From NCBI RefSeq assembly GCF_900119155.1, contig NZ_FPIR01000014.1, positions 57,733-121,732 on the forward strand: DNA of 64,000 nucleotides, given 5' to 3'. The notes beneath the pieces are model-generated. The model had not been told where the DNA came from and did no database searches. It saw only the letters and a list, made by a program, of their open reading frames with translations. Shown here in pieces: positions 1-7,685 of this stretch; the first letter of the stretch is position 1; the number at the start of each line of letters is the position of its first letter. The position numbers were made by a program, and so were the translations under genes. This DNA is from Ruminococcus sp. YE71 (GTDB lineage Bacteria > Bacillota > Clostridia > Oscillospirales > Ruminococcaceae).

Positions 1-121
1 TCTCGTCATCATAATTGTTAATATGATATGATATAAGCTCATTTGAAAGGAAATTAGCCATTTCTTCAGGAGTGTAAATCACTCCATTTGACTTTTCCTT
101 TGTTTCGTTTTTATATCTCAT
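1..121 (-). CDS. N-6 adenine DNA methylase, N-terminal part (runs off the window)
   Basis: Only the first 40 codons are inside the window. They read leftward from an ATG at 121, with AAGGAG just upstream. The start contains SNGVIYTPEEMANFL, the opening typical of type I/IIG N-6 adenine methylases (family knowledge: a xGxxYTP motif precedes the SAM-binding domain). A consensus promoter lies about 100 bp upstream. The gene would belong to the mobile element to the left and is a likely restriction-modification cargo. The catalytic (N/D)PPY motif is outside the window, so the call rests on the N-terminus only. Confidence 0.5.
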   Translation of the reverse strand, partial: MRYKNETKEKSNGVIYTPEEMANFLSNELISYHINNYDDE

Positions 122-221
122 AATTTCTCCTTCGAGGCTAAATAACAAAAGTCAGCACCTATCAGATATGCAATATGGCATTATAGGAAACACTTCCAAC
201 ATAAGCCATGGTATCTTTTAT

Positions 222-250
222 ATTATAACAAATTTCATCTGGTATGTCAA
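222..250 (-). promoter_or_regulatory. Consensus sigma-A promoter for the methylase
   Basis: On the minus strand TTGACA (250-245) is followed by exactly 17 bases and TATAAT (227-222). Transcription would begin near 215 and give a leader of about 95 nt before the methylase ATG at 121. Confidence 0.8.
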
Positions 251-341
251 TCATATTGCCACTCCTTTTGCCTATAATACGCTGAGTGAAAGTTAAACAA
301 TATAAGAACAGCTGCACCTGAAGGCACAGCCGTCCAAGCAA

Positions 342-758
342 TCAGATATAAACCATACAGTCAAAGATAATCTCTCTCGCCATACCGACAAAGCAGTTTT
401 CCAAACCGAGTATCTTCTCGGCATCACCACTGAGAACAGCTTTTTGATAGCAACTGTCAGTTCGTTTCCAAAGCTCCACCTGACGGGAGATAGCTTCACT
501 GACCTTCTGTTCCATATCATCGAGGTACTGCATGATCCTGCCCTCATTGACGAGCCTGCGAAGCCTGTCAGGGTACTTGCTGTCGGAGTAGTGGAGATGA
601 TATCTGATGAAGTCCGTGTTATAGGTCTTGCTTTCCTCGGTCAAGGCATCGGGATTAAAGTGGGTGACGGTCACAGTATTGGTTTCAAGTCTCCAAATCG
701 GAACATCTTTCTTTTTCAGGGGATTGTAAGCCACCTGTATGCTTTTGTATCTGCTCAT
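342..758 (-). CDS. TnpV-like / conserved mobile-element protein
   Basis: This is a small protein of about 138 residues starting MSRYKS; an in-frame ATG three codons upstream is possible. It is clearly paralogous to the protein at 12017-12433. Shared stretches include SRYKS, AYNPLKKK, YPDRLRRLVNEG and GDAEKxLGLENCF. The C-terminal half resembles the TnpV family of transposon-associated proteins, whose role is unknown. It is followed upstream by a DUF6809-like gene. Both copies sit about 300-800 bp from an att core at the end of an element, so the gene marks element termini. The TnpV assignment is tentative; the paralogy is directly visible. Confidence 0.6.
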   Translation of the reverse strand: MSRYKSIQVAYNPLKKKDVPIWRLETNTVTVTHFNPDALTEESKTYNTDFIRYHLHYSDSKYPDRLRRLVNEGRIMQYLDDMEQKVSEAISRQVELWKRTDSCYQKAVLSGDAEKILGLENCFVGMAREIIFDCMVYI

Positions 759-768
759 ACCGTCCACC

Positions 769-1053
769 TCACCTAATAGTCTTGATCATTTCAAGGACGA
801 GCTGTGCGCCGACCTTGAAGCCCTTGCGGAACTCATTGCGATTGGAGAGATTGTGCAGATCAATGTCCGCTGTTTGATATTCGTCAAGAATGTCAGTACG
901 GTCGGGATAGGCTTTCTTCAACTTGGCTTCTGCCTTGACGAGCCTGTCGAGGGCTGCTCTGTATGCTCCGTCAGTGTCCTCTATTTCGGTCAAATGAAAC
1001 AGGTCATAGTCGTAAAGTTCATCGAGAATGTTTCTCATTTTTATATCCTCCAT
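769..1053 (-). CDS. DUF6809-like small protein
   Basis: A 94-residue acidic, helical protein (an alternative start at the second Met, residue 6, is also possible). It carries a repeated charged pattern (YDLFHLTEIEDTDGAYRAALDRL) and a C-terminal KVGAQLVLEMIKTI. It resembles the small DUF6809-type proteins found next to TnpV-like genes in clostridial integrative elements. Its stop lies 10 bp before the start of the TnpV-like gene, so they form a two-gene unit. No function is known. Confidence 0.55.
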   Translation of the reverse strand: MEDIKMRNILDELYDYDLFHLTEIEDTDGAYRAALDRLVKAEAKLKKAYPDRTDILDEYQTADIDLHNLSNRNEFRKGFKVGAQLVLEMIKTIR

Positions 1054-1223
1054 ATCGAAAATTATACAAGGGTATGTCGGATATTTTGTCCGCTATTTGT
1101 CCGCTAAGGGTGCAAAAACTTAGCAAAAAACAGTATAAACGGACTTTTGTAGATTGTTCTGAAACGCCGTATTTTCGGGCGTTTCTGCATATCCCGACAA
1201 GTCACCAAAAGTGCGCCGAGATT

Positions 1224-1243
1224 TTCAATTCCCGTACGGGTCA
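1224..1243 (+). repeat. att core, left end of the 11.4-kb integrative element
   Basis: TTCAATTCCCGTACGGGTCA is repeated exactly at 12671-12690. It reads like the T-loop, T-stem and acceptor 3' strand of a tRNA, but no tRNA body is present at either copy. It lies 88 bp beyond the 3' end of the integrase gene, the usual place for an att site. Confidence 0.75.
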
Positions 1244-1255
1244 TCACACACAAGG

Positions 1256-1292
1256 CTCTCAAATGACGATATATCGCCATTTGAGAGTTTTT
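1256..1292 (+). terminator. Rho-independent terminator beside the att core
   Basis: A long stem (CTCTCAAATG pairing with CATTTGAGAG around an AT-rich loop) is followed by TTTTT on the plus strand. It points away from the att core, as if to end a tRNA transcript entering the element. A homologous hairpin follows the core at 12671. Confidence 0.75.
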
Positions 1293-1330
1293 CTTTTACC
1301 CTGATACGGCTTCTGTCCTTTACTTGTCCT

Positions 1331-2530
1331 TTATACAGCTTTGGGCTGTCCTTTGTCCGTGTCGGGCTTGTGGAAGTCAAGCACCGATGCGATAGCATCT
1401 CCTGCCCTCGCCTGAGCCTGATTGAACACATGACAGTAGATAGAAGTCGTGGTAGTTATCGTCGAGTGACCTAACGCTCCCGACACGGTGGCTGCGTCAA
1501 CGCCCTCATTGATGAGAGCCGAAGCATAGAAGTGTCGCAGGGAGTGTATGTCACAGAAACGGAAATTGTTTTCTTCACAGAATTCTTTGAGCCAGAAATA
1601 CGGTGTGTTGTTGTTCATCGGTTCACCGTTCCACTTGACGAACAGGCGGTCATGGTCTACCCACTTCGTTCCGAGCCTGATACGCTCCTCGTCCTGTTCT
1701 TCTTTGTATGCCCTGAGCAAGTCCATGACGTTCTGAGGGAATTTCAGAGAACGCTGAGATTTCTTTGTCTTGGTGGTGTCAGTGTAGATACCCTTTGAAG
1801 CGGTATAGTTGCTTGTCCTGCGGACGCTGATAACATTATGCTCCCAGTCAATGTCCTTCCATTCAAGACCGAGCATTTCTCCACGTCTGAATCCGCTGTA
1901 TATCGCCAAAGTAAAGAAAGTGCGGTATTTCAGAGGTGCAGTTTCAAGGAGCTGAAAGAGCTGTGCGACCTCTTCGAGAGTGTAGATGTCTTTCTCCTTC
2001 TTCTCACCCTTTGGAACGGTAACACGCTTGCAGGGGTTATCGGTAAGCATTTCCATCTTCACAGCGTAGCTGAACACATCGCTGATGAAGCTGAGGTGAT
2101 GAACGGCTGTCTTTCTCGACAGCGGTCTGCCGTTTTTCAGGCTTTTGCCGTTAAGTGCCAGATCGTTGATAAACTGCTGGATATGTCGGCTGGTGATCTT
2201 ATCAAGTCGCAGATGACCGATAGCAGGGTAAACCCTCACAGTGAGCTGTTTCATTCGCTCATAGGACGTATTTCTGAGGTTGAGTTTCGCATATTCCTCG
2301 AACCACTGCTCGGCGAAGACCTGAAACTTGATATTCGCAGTGACCTGACCTTTCATGCACTTGTCCTCAAACAGGATCGCCTGCTTCTGAAGCTCTTTCT
2401 CGATCTGCTTCTTATTCATACCATCCGCAGGCTTCCATGTCATGGTCTGAATGACCTGATTACCTGATGTATCATATCCGCAGGAAACTCTGATCTGATA
2501 GGAGTTTCCTCTTTTTCTTATCGTAGCCAT
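1331..2530 (-). CDS. int: Tyrosine recombinase (integrase)
   Basis: A 399-residue phage-type integrase that would catalyse site-specific excision and integration of the element at the tRNA-like core. An N-terminal arm-binding region (about 1-60) and a SAM-like core-binding domain (about 65-165) precede the catalytic domain. The catalytic residues are present: R215 in SGFRRGE, H329-x-x-R332 in HSLRH, H355 in LGHS and Y365 in SIYCHV. Length is normal. An almost identical but broken copy occurs at 23880-24852. It is followed on the same strand, upstream, by its excisionase. Confidence 0.95.
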   Translation of the reverse strand: MATIRKRGNSYQIRVSCGYDTSGNQVIQTMTWKPADGMNKKQIEKELQKQAILFEDKCMKGQVTANIKFQVFAEQWFEEYAKLNLRNTSYERMKQLTVRVYPAIGHLRLDKITSRHIQQFINDLALNGKSLKNGRPLSRKTAVHHLSFISDVFSYAVKMEMLTDNPCKRVTVPKGEKKEKDIYTLEEVAQLFQLLETAPLKYRTFFTLAIYSGFRRGEMLGLEWKDIDWEHNVISVRRTSNYTASKGIYTDTTKTKKSQRSLKFPQNVMDLLRAYKEEQDEERIRLGTKWVDHDRLFVKWNGEPMNNNTPYFWLKEFCEENNFRFCDIHSLRHFYASALINEGVDAATVSGALGHSTITTTTSIYCHVFNQAQARAGDAIASVLDFHKPDTDKGQPKAV

Positions 2531-2734
2531 AAGTTGATTCCCTTTCTGTCAACATAGATTTTATGGCATACTCCTGTTACTCTAATGTTAGCGCACTATC
2601 GGGCTTTTGTCAAGAGTTTTTTCTATCTTTTTCGGGAGTATGCCCAAATCTATGTCCTTTGTTCTGTGGTGTTTGTGGATTTTCTGTCTGTTGCCGTTCA
2701 AACAGCGTAAAATCGCCGTTCTCAGCGTACAGAA

Positions 2735-3028
2735 TTATCTGTTCGCTGTCTGTCCGTTGAAATAGGCAAGCAAGTCAGCCTTGTTGATAAGCATCTTGCC
2801 GTTCACGCCGTCACCTGTCCTCAGATACGGCAGCTTTCCCTGCTTTATCAGCTTGCGGACGGTATGTTCAGACAACCCCTTGACCGCTTCGGTGCATTCC
2901 TTGACGGTCAGCATCTCCACAGCTTCGGACTTGACCTCAGACACCTGGTCGGAATCATTTGTCTCGATAAGTTCGCTCAGGATATTTACGAGCTGAGCGA
3001 TAAGCTCGTTCTTTCTGTTTGTTGTCAT
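2735..3028 (-). CDS. xis: Excisionase-type helix-turn-helix protein
   Basis: A 97-residue protein starting MTTNRKN, preceded by GGAGG. A helix-turn-helix near residues 45-95 (TVKECTEAVKGLSEHTVRKL, then LPYLRTGDGVNGKMLINKADLL) matches the MerR/excisionase fold of directionality factors. Its position directly upstream of the integrase supports control of excision. A truncated copy lies at 25057-25290 beside the second integrase. An upstream Met six codons earlier is possible but lacks a good ribosome site. Confidence 0.85.
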   Translation of the reverse strand: MTTNRKNELIAQLVNILSELIETNDSDQVSEVKSEAVEMLTVKECTEAVKGLSEHTVRKLIKQGKLPYLRTGDGVNGKMLINKADLLAYFNGQTANR

Positions 3029-3083
3029 AGTTGTAAAAACCTCCATAGCAGGTACTTCCCCTGCTTTCTATCTTGTATATTTG

Positions 3084-4283
3084 TTATTCCAGCACATTCT
3101 TTCTTGTGGTGCTGTTGTACTTGTACTGCTGAAAGTCAGCGCTCAGTCCACAGGCAGAAATAAACGCCTTAGCCTTTCTCAGTTCACGGGAAAGCTCGTC
3201 CTCACGGCTGATTCGAGCTGCTTCTTTTTTCAGCTTCTCACGGGTAAAAAGTCCCTTTTGCTCCTCGGCTTTCTTGTAGGTGGCAAGTTCTGAGGAAGCA
3301 GCCGCCAACTGTGTTTTCAGAGCATCACGCTCCTGTACCGCCGTATCGTGTTCAGCTTTGAGCTTCTTTGTGGACTTGACCATAGCCACATACTTCTTGG
3401 CGGTGTCACTGAGTGTGTCGTAGTCCTCTTTGGCGAGGGTGACTTTCTTGCCGAACACAGACTCCTTGACCTCAATACTTTCGATCTCGTCCAGCTTGAC
3501 TTTCTTCTTAGCCGCCTTGTCAAGTTCTGCTTGGGCTTCATCACGCTCGGAAAGTGCCTGAGCCTTTTCCTCGTTCAGCCGCCTGATCTCGTCCTCATGT
3601 TCGCCATATTCCTCGACCGTGTAGCTGTATCCTCTGGACTTCTTCGGCTCGCTGATCTCGATACCGTGAGCGTTGCAAATATCCCTCAGCACTTCCCACT
3701 CCCTGAGCCGCCAACGGTTATTGGAATGAGCGTCATTTCCGAAGCCCATTTCATCGAGTGCCTTGTTCTTTGCGTTGCGGACTTCAAGACCTCTGCTGTA
3801 ATGTCCGAGAGGGATATAGTCGATGTGCAAATGGGGAGTTGCTTCATCGAGGTGCATGACCGCATTGAACACATAGAGATTCGGATTTCTCGCCTGAAAT
3901 CCCTCCATATATTCACGCAGACACTCCGCCGTTATCTCCGCATCGGGAGTGCCGACAGCCGAATCATTTTTCGTGCCAATATATACAAGGTGTTCGTAGA
4001 AACTTTTCTGCTTGTTTGCACCCTCGATCACGCTCTTGCTTGGAGGACGGTTGAACAGGTGTTCAAAGTAGTCATTAATCTTACGGTCATTTCTTTTCTG
4101 CCGAGCGTTGTATCTCTCTACCGCTTCGTCAAAAAGCTGGTGGTAAGTCTCGCCCAGATCTTGCTGAACAAAGATCACATTGTTCGACGTTCTGGAACTG
4201 TCAATATTCTTGGCAGTGAACTCTCGATTGTTATGTGAAAGGCTGCCTTTGCCCTCGCACATCGAGATAGATTTTGTACTCAT
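3084..4283 (-). CDS. mobV: MobV-family (Pre/Mob) relaxase
   Basis: A 399-residue plasmid-recombination/mobilization protein. Near residues 143-152 it has the MobV signature HLDEATPHLH, the metal-binding and relaxase motif. The N-terminus carries NNREFTAKNIDSSRT, typical of the family. The C-terminal 170 residues are charged and strongly predicted as coiled coil (EEKAQALSERDEAQAELDKA and later). The start at 4283 is chosen because AAAGGAG lies 8 bases upstream; the longer open frame to 4505 runs through the hairpin cluster and has no ribosome site. It would nick an oriT immediately upstream and use a helper element's secretion system. Confidence 0.9.
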   Translation of the reverse strand: MSTKSISMCEGKGSLSHNNREFTAKNIDSSRTSNNVIFVQQDLGETYHQLFDEAVERYNARQKRNDRKINDYFEHLFNRPPSKSVIEGANKQKSFYEHLVYIGTKNDSAVGTPDAEITAECLREYMEGFQARNPNLYVFNAVMHLDEATPHLHIDYIPLGHYSRGLEVRNAKNKALDEMGFGNDAHSNNRWRLREWEVLRDICNAHGIEISEPKKSRGYSYTVEEYGEHEDEIRRLNEEKAQALSERDEAQAELDKAAKKKVKLDEIESIEVKESVFGKKVTLAKEDYDTLSDTAKKYVAMVKSTKKLKAEHDTAVQERDALKTQLAAASSELATYKKAEEQKGLFTREKLKKEAARISREDELSRELRKAKAFISACGLSADFQQYKYNSTTRKNVLE

Positions 4284-4338
4284 TAAAATGTCTCCTTTTA
4301 TATCTCTGTTTGAACCCTCTGACGAGGGATAATCATAC

Positions 4339-4622
4339 GCATAAGGCTCACCGCCTATGCGATGATGAGCGCCCTTGAAGGGCTTTTGAATTGGCTTGCA
4401 ACGATACGGAGATCGGCAAACCAAACGGCTCGGAGAGCCGGAATTTACTTGCGGTGTGCCGCCAGTAACCCCAAAGCACTTTTGACAGCCTATTCGGACT
4501 ATCAAAAATGCTTATGGGGCTCTGCGAGGCTGAACGGCTGACGGAACAGCCGAAAAATGTGGACACAGTAATGCAGAAATCCGCATTACAAAAATCCAAA
4601 ATTGCAGTTTCCAAAACTGCAA
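4339..4622. other. Hairpin-rich candidate oriT / replication origin
   Basis: About eight inverted repeats lie between the relaxase and the next gene: GCATA..TATGC (4339-4360), GCCCT..AGGGC (4371-4383), CGGCT..AGCCG (4426-4440) and GCGG..CCGC (4451-4462). There follow a long imperfect stem CCCCA..TGGGG (4469-4519), CGGCTG..CAGCCG (4535-4552), GTAATGC..GCATTAC (4568-4589) and TTGCAGTTT..AAACTGCAA (4602-4622). MobV relaxases usually nick just upstream of their own gene. The exact nick site cannot be assigned from sequence. Confidence 0.5.
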
Positions 4623-4625
4623 AAA

Positions 4626-4808
4626 TCAGAACGGAATATCCACCTCAATATTGAATTTATTGAGAAGAAAACCAAGCTCAAAATCATAGTCCAGAGCTTC
4701 ATCGTCCGTCAAAAAATCGTAGTAACGAACCAGTGCTTCACGAACATCAAGACCGCTTCTTTCTTCAAGGATAGAAGTCAGCGCTTTTACCTTTTCCATA
4801 TCGACCAT
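4626..4808 (-). CDS. Small acidic element protein (unknown)
   Basis: A 60-residue protein, MVDMEKVKAL at the start and IEVDIPF at the end. It is very acidic, with DFLTDDEALDYDFE in its second half. The start at 4808 follows AAAGGAGGTG. It sits between the hairpin cluster and the DUF3987 gene in the same direction, so it is probably cotranscribed. I recognise no family. Confidence 0.6.
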   Translation of the reverse strand: MVDMEKVKALTSILEERSGLDVREALVRYYDFLTDDEALDYDFELGFLLNKFNIEVDIPF

Positions 4809-4946
4809 ACACCTCACCTCCTTTCCGCAAAAATGCTCAACCACCATCAACCGCCGGCAACCAACATTCAGGTCTGTATTTTGCAAAAGCCATAATACCG
4901 CCGTTTCAGTGTCAGCCACCACAAAAACCACAAAACCCATTGTGAT

Positions 4947-6392
4947 TCAGATATGTGGATTCACATAGACCATCTGAGCCTTTTTGTTGTTGGCAGCGGT
5001 CACATCTTCATAAGCTACATAGCCGTATTCAGCGAGGGTGTCAAGTGCTGAATAGAAGTCCTTTGCGGACGGGAAAAGATTGCATCGGCAGGCGTGGTAG
5101 AGATCGGATTTCAAGCCCTGTTTGATGTTCTTTGTCTTGAAAATCTGAATGATCTTCTCAGACTTGACGATGTTCCCATCCGGAGCGTTCACACTGAAAC
5201 CGTAAATCGCCTGATAGCGGTAGTAGTGAGCGATGCTGAACGACCTCGCAAGTGTGTCATGATTCACGCTTTCATCGGACGGCTCAACACCTCTGGAACA
5301 GCAGTCCGCACAATGCAGAATACAAGCTATCCGAAGTATCAGCCCGTGGAACTTACCGCCCCAGTCCTGACAGCAGCACATGGATTCCTTGATCTCTTTT
5401 TCGATATAGTTATTGCAGTAATCTATGTACTCCTCGGAAGCGTGACGGGACAGATGCAGTATCGTTTCATCTCCGTTCCAATCCTTCTTTCCTTTCAGGA
5501 GCTGATGAATGAAATCGTGATACTGCTCCCTGATCTCTTTTGATATAGGAGGGGTATCATATCGCCGTTTCCCGACATCGCTTTTGGCGAAGCAGGGAAC
5601 GAAACGTGCGATCAGACCGCTTGACCTGAAAGCGGTGTCGTTCATCATGTTGTCCCATATATAGGGCTGACCTGCGAGTGCGACTGAAAGATAAGGACGG
5701 GGAATTTCCGTTCGCCCTCGGATAACTCTGTTGCAGATGTACTTCTCACCGTTCCACGATTTCAGGAGCAAGTCGAGGTTTGGGATGCCGCCGCTGTACT
5801 TTCCGTTGAAGTTGGAAAGCATTCCGGCTTCATCGGAGATCATCAGCAGAGAATCATTCTCACTCAGCTCTATCACAAGGGATTCGGGGGTTATATCGTC
5901 AACAGCGATACGGATAGGAGTGGTGTTGCGGATATTATCCGCCTGCACACGGAGCTTTGCAATTGCGGCGGTGTCAGGCTCGTCCTCTTTCTCCATTGCC
6001 TTGACACGAGCTTCAAGAGCCTTAACGTCCTGCTGTGCCTTGTACATTTCCTCTCGGTGATCCTTGTTGTACTTGCTCTCAAAGCTGTCGAACGGAGCTT
6101 TGATGAAGTGCATGACAGGACTTTTTCTTTCTGACGGCTGTGCTATGATGATAGAATACAGCACAGGCGGTTCGGTGTGGTCTGCTTTTCCTGCAAGTCT
6201 GTACAGACCTGTGAAGCAGTAGCCCACGGCTGAGAGCATTGCCGTCCCTGCCATTCCCACATCGGTGGAAGTCGTGACCGAGATCGCCTGCGCCATATTT
6301 CGCAGGACAGTCGGCAACGCATCGAGCGGAAAAGGGATAGCGTCCGCACTCTGCCGGAGCGGTCGGGGTTCTACCCATTTGATTTCATTCAT
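4947..6392 (-). CDS. DUF3987 primase/helicase-like protein
   Basis: A 481-residue protein of the DUF3987 (YfjI-like) family found in integrative elements and plasmids. A degenerate nucleotide-binding loop (AQPSERKSP, about residues 109-117) is followed by DDITPESLV and the DEAG Walker-B-like motif at about 185. The family is usually tied to element replication. It is the first gene of the leftward mobilization operon, with a weak AGAGGA ribosome site. Its promoter (6502-6531) contains the putative repressor operator. Confidence 0.8.
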   Translation of the reverse strand: MNEIKWVEPRPLRQSADAIPFPLDALPTVLRNMAQAISVTTSTDVGMAGTAMLSAVGYCFTGLYRLAGKADHTEPPVLYSIIIAQPSERKSPVMHFIKAPFDSFESKYNKDHREEMYKAQQDVKALEARVKAMEKEDEPDTAAIAKLRVQADNIRNTTPIRIAVDDITPESLVIELSENDSLLMISDEAGMLSNFNGKYSGGIPNLDLLLKSWNGEKYICNRVIRGRTEIPRPYLSVALAGQPYIWDNMMNDTAFRSSGLIARFVPCFAKSDVGKRRYDTPPISKEIREQYHDFIHQLLKGKKDWNGDETILHLSRHASEEYIDYCNNYIEKEIKESMCCCQDWGGKFHGLILRIACILHCADCCSRGVEPSDESVNHDTLARSFSIAHYYRYQAIYGFSVNAPDGNIVKSEKIIQIFKTKNIKQGLKSDLYHACRCNLFPSAKDFYSALDTLAEYGYVAYEDVTAANNKKAQMVYVNPHI

Positions 6393-6436
6393 AAGTTTTG
6401 TTTTCCTCTACTTTTGTAATTTTTCTTGTATTTCTA

Positions 6437-6465
6437 TTGACAGATTGCGTTTGATGTGTTATAAT
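6437..6465 (+). promoter_or_regulatory. Consensus promoter for the XRE repressor
   Basis: TTGACA (6437-6442), a 17-base spacer and TATAAT (6460-6465). Transcription would start near 6472 and read rightward through the opposing promoter and its operator. Confidence 0.8.
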
Positions 6466-6501
6466 AAGAAAAGAAATAACACGTTTCAATCCCTGAATCA
6501 T

Positions 6502-6531
6502 ATTATATGCTACCTAAGTAGCATTTGTCAA
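6502..6531 (-). promoter_or_regulatory. Leftward promoter for the mobilization operon with embedded operator
   Basis: On the minus strand TTGACA (6531-6526), an 18-base spacer and TATAAT (6507-6502). The spacer is almost filled by the palindrome ATGCTACCTAAGTAGCAT (6507-6524), with perfect 7-bp arms around CTAA. A protein bound there would cover both promoter hexamers. Confidence 0.75.
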
Positions 6532-6589
6532 GTAAAAATAATCAGAACAAGTTAAGTTCTGCCTTTTGCACAAATTGGAGGGACACAAA

Positions 6590-7297
6590 ATGACCATCTT
6601 TTGGAGAAAATATAATGAATTATGCGATGAGCGAGGAATCAAGCCAAGAACCTTAGCCACTGAGCTGGGCATTTCGGCGGCGACCGTCACCAAATGGGTG
6701 AATGACGGTATGCCGAACCTCGACATGATAACAAGAATAGCCGAATACTTCGATGTTCCTATAGATTACCTGATAAATGAGGACGATACACCCATCATTC
6801 CGCAGGCAAACAAAAAAAGAAGTGTGTTCAAGTCGGTAAGCTCCCTTTCACAGCGGTGGGTTAGCCTTCGCCGTGGCAGTGAGATCAGCCTTGAAATGCA
6901 GTTAAAGATCATTCCTTATGTGAATTGTACGGTGCAGTTTCTGAATAATGATAAGTATATTGAATACGTCCCCGAAACCGAATACGATACCGAGCATTTG
7001 AAGGACACCGAAACGATATTCGATATACTGGGCATTCTCGATCACTGTGCCGACACCGAGAGTTACCGTATAGTGCAGGTGCAGCTCTCACGCATCGTGC
7101 TGTATCACTTGAAAGAAAAAGGCTTTGATCGTGAAGCTCTCCGCACCGAGCATCTCGATCAGGAGAAGATGGAGTACCTATACACGGGCAAGGATAGTGG
7201 CAAGACGCATAACTACGGTCTTAACTTCTCGGATATGGATTTTCTCAGGGAGTTTACGGGGGTGAGTTATCAGGTTATGTTTACGGGGATTGAATAA
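6590..7297 (+). CDS. XRE-family repressor
   Basis: A 235-residue regulator. The N-terminal helix-turn-helix (residues 10-65: LATELGISAATVTKWVNDG, then LDMITRIAEYFDVPIDYLI) is typical of Cro/CI-like XRE proteins. The C-terminal 160 residues match no family I know and may bind a ligand or oligomerise. The start at 6590 has GGAGG nine bases upstream. The gene faces away from the mobilization operon, and both promoters share the palindrome at 6507-6524. A role as its own regulator and as repressor of transfer/replication genes is inferred. Confidence 0.85.
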   Translation: MTIFWRKYNELCDERGIKPRTLATELGISAATVTKWVNDGMPNLDMITRIAEYFDVPIDYLINEDDTPIIPQANKKRSVFKSVSSLSQRWVSLRRGSEISLEMQLKIIPYVNCTVQFLNNDKYIEYVPETEYDTEHLKDTETIFDILGILDHCADTESYRIVQVQLSRIVLYHLKEKGFDREALRTEHLDQEKMEYLYTGKDSGKTHNYGLNFSDMDFLREFTGVSYQVMFTGIE

Positions 7298-7685
7298 GGT
7301 TATGGAGCTGAGGAGCGTTGCTTCTTGGCTCTTTTCTTTTTGAGGGGACTTTGATTCCGTTGGAGTCAAAGTTAACAGTCCAAACTCCCAATATAACCAT
7401 TCTCTAAATCTCAACATTGCACCAAAAAAATGGTATTAGTAATTGTATAATAATATTAAGGTGATGAAAGAAAATTGATACAGGTGTACGAACACATGAC
7501 ATTAAGGAAAGAAAAAAATTATGGTGGTGAGGATAGTTGAGTGAATTTTGATTTTGGATGGTTCAAAGTGAAAAACAGCGTAAATTCGGGGATTTACACT
7601 TGATTTTTCGACATGATTATGATATAATTTACATAGAGGTTTACGATATCCAGATTACATATGAGAAAAAGGGGGTTAAGTAATC
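7298..7685. other. Intergenic region upstream of the cargo genes
   Basis: An AT-rich stretch without a convincing gene. It holds a hairpin (ACTTTGATTCC at 7348 pairing with GGAGTCAAAGT), the inverted repeat GTAAAT-N6-ATTTAC at 7580-7597, and the cargo promoter. Confidence 0.6.
7580..7628 (+). promoter_or_regulatory. Cargo promoter with upstream inverted repeat
   Basis: TTGATT (7600-7605), a 17-base spacer and TATAAT (7623-7628). GTAAAT-N6-ATTTAC (7580-7597) abuts the -35 box, centred near -46, a plausible regulator site. Confidence 0.65.

Noticed and set aside
162..254. 30-codon minus-strand ORF with an AAGGAG ribosome site upstream of the methylase
   Set aside because: Its start lies upstream of the predicted transcription start of the perfect promoter at 222-250, and it overlaps the promoter itself. 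It would not be transcribed from it.
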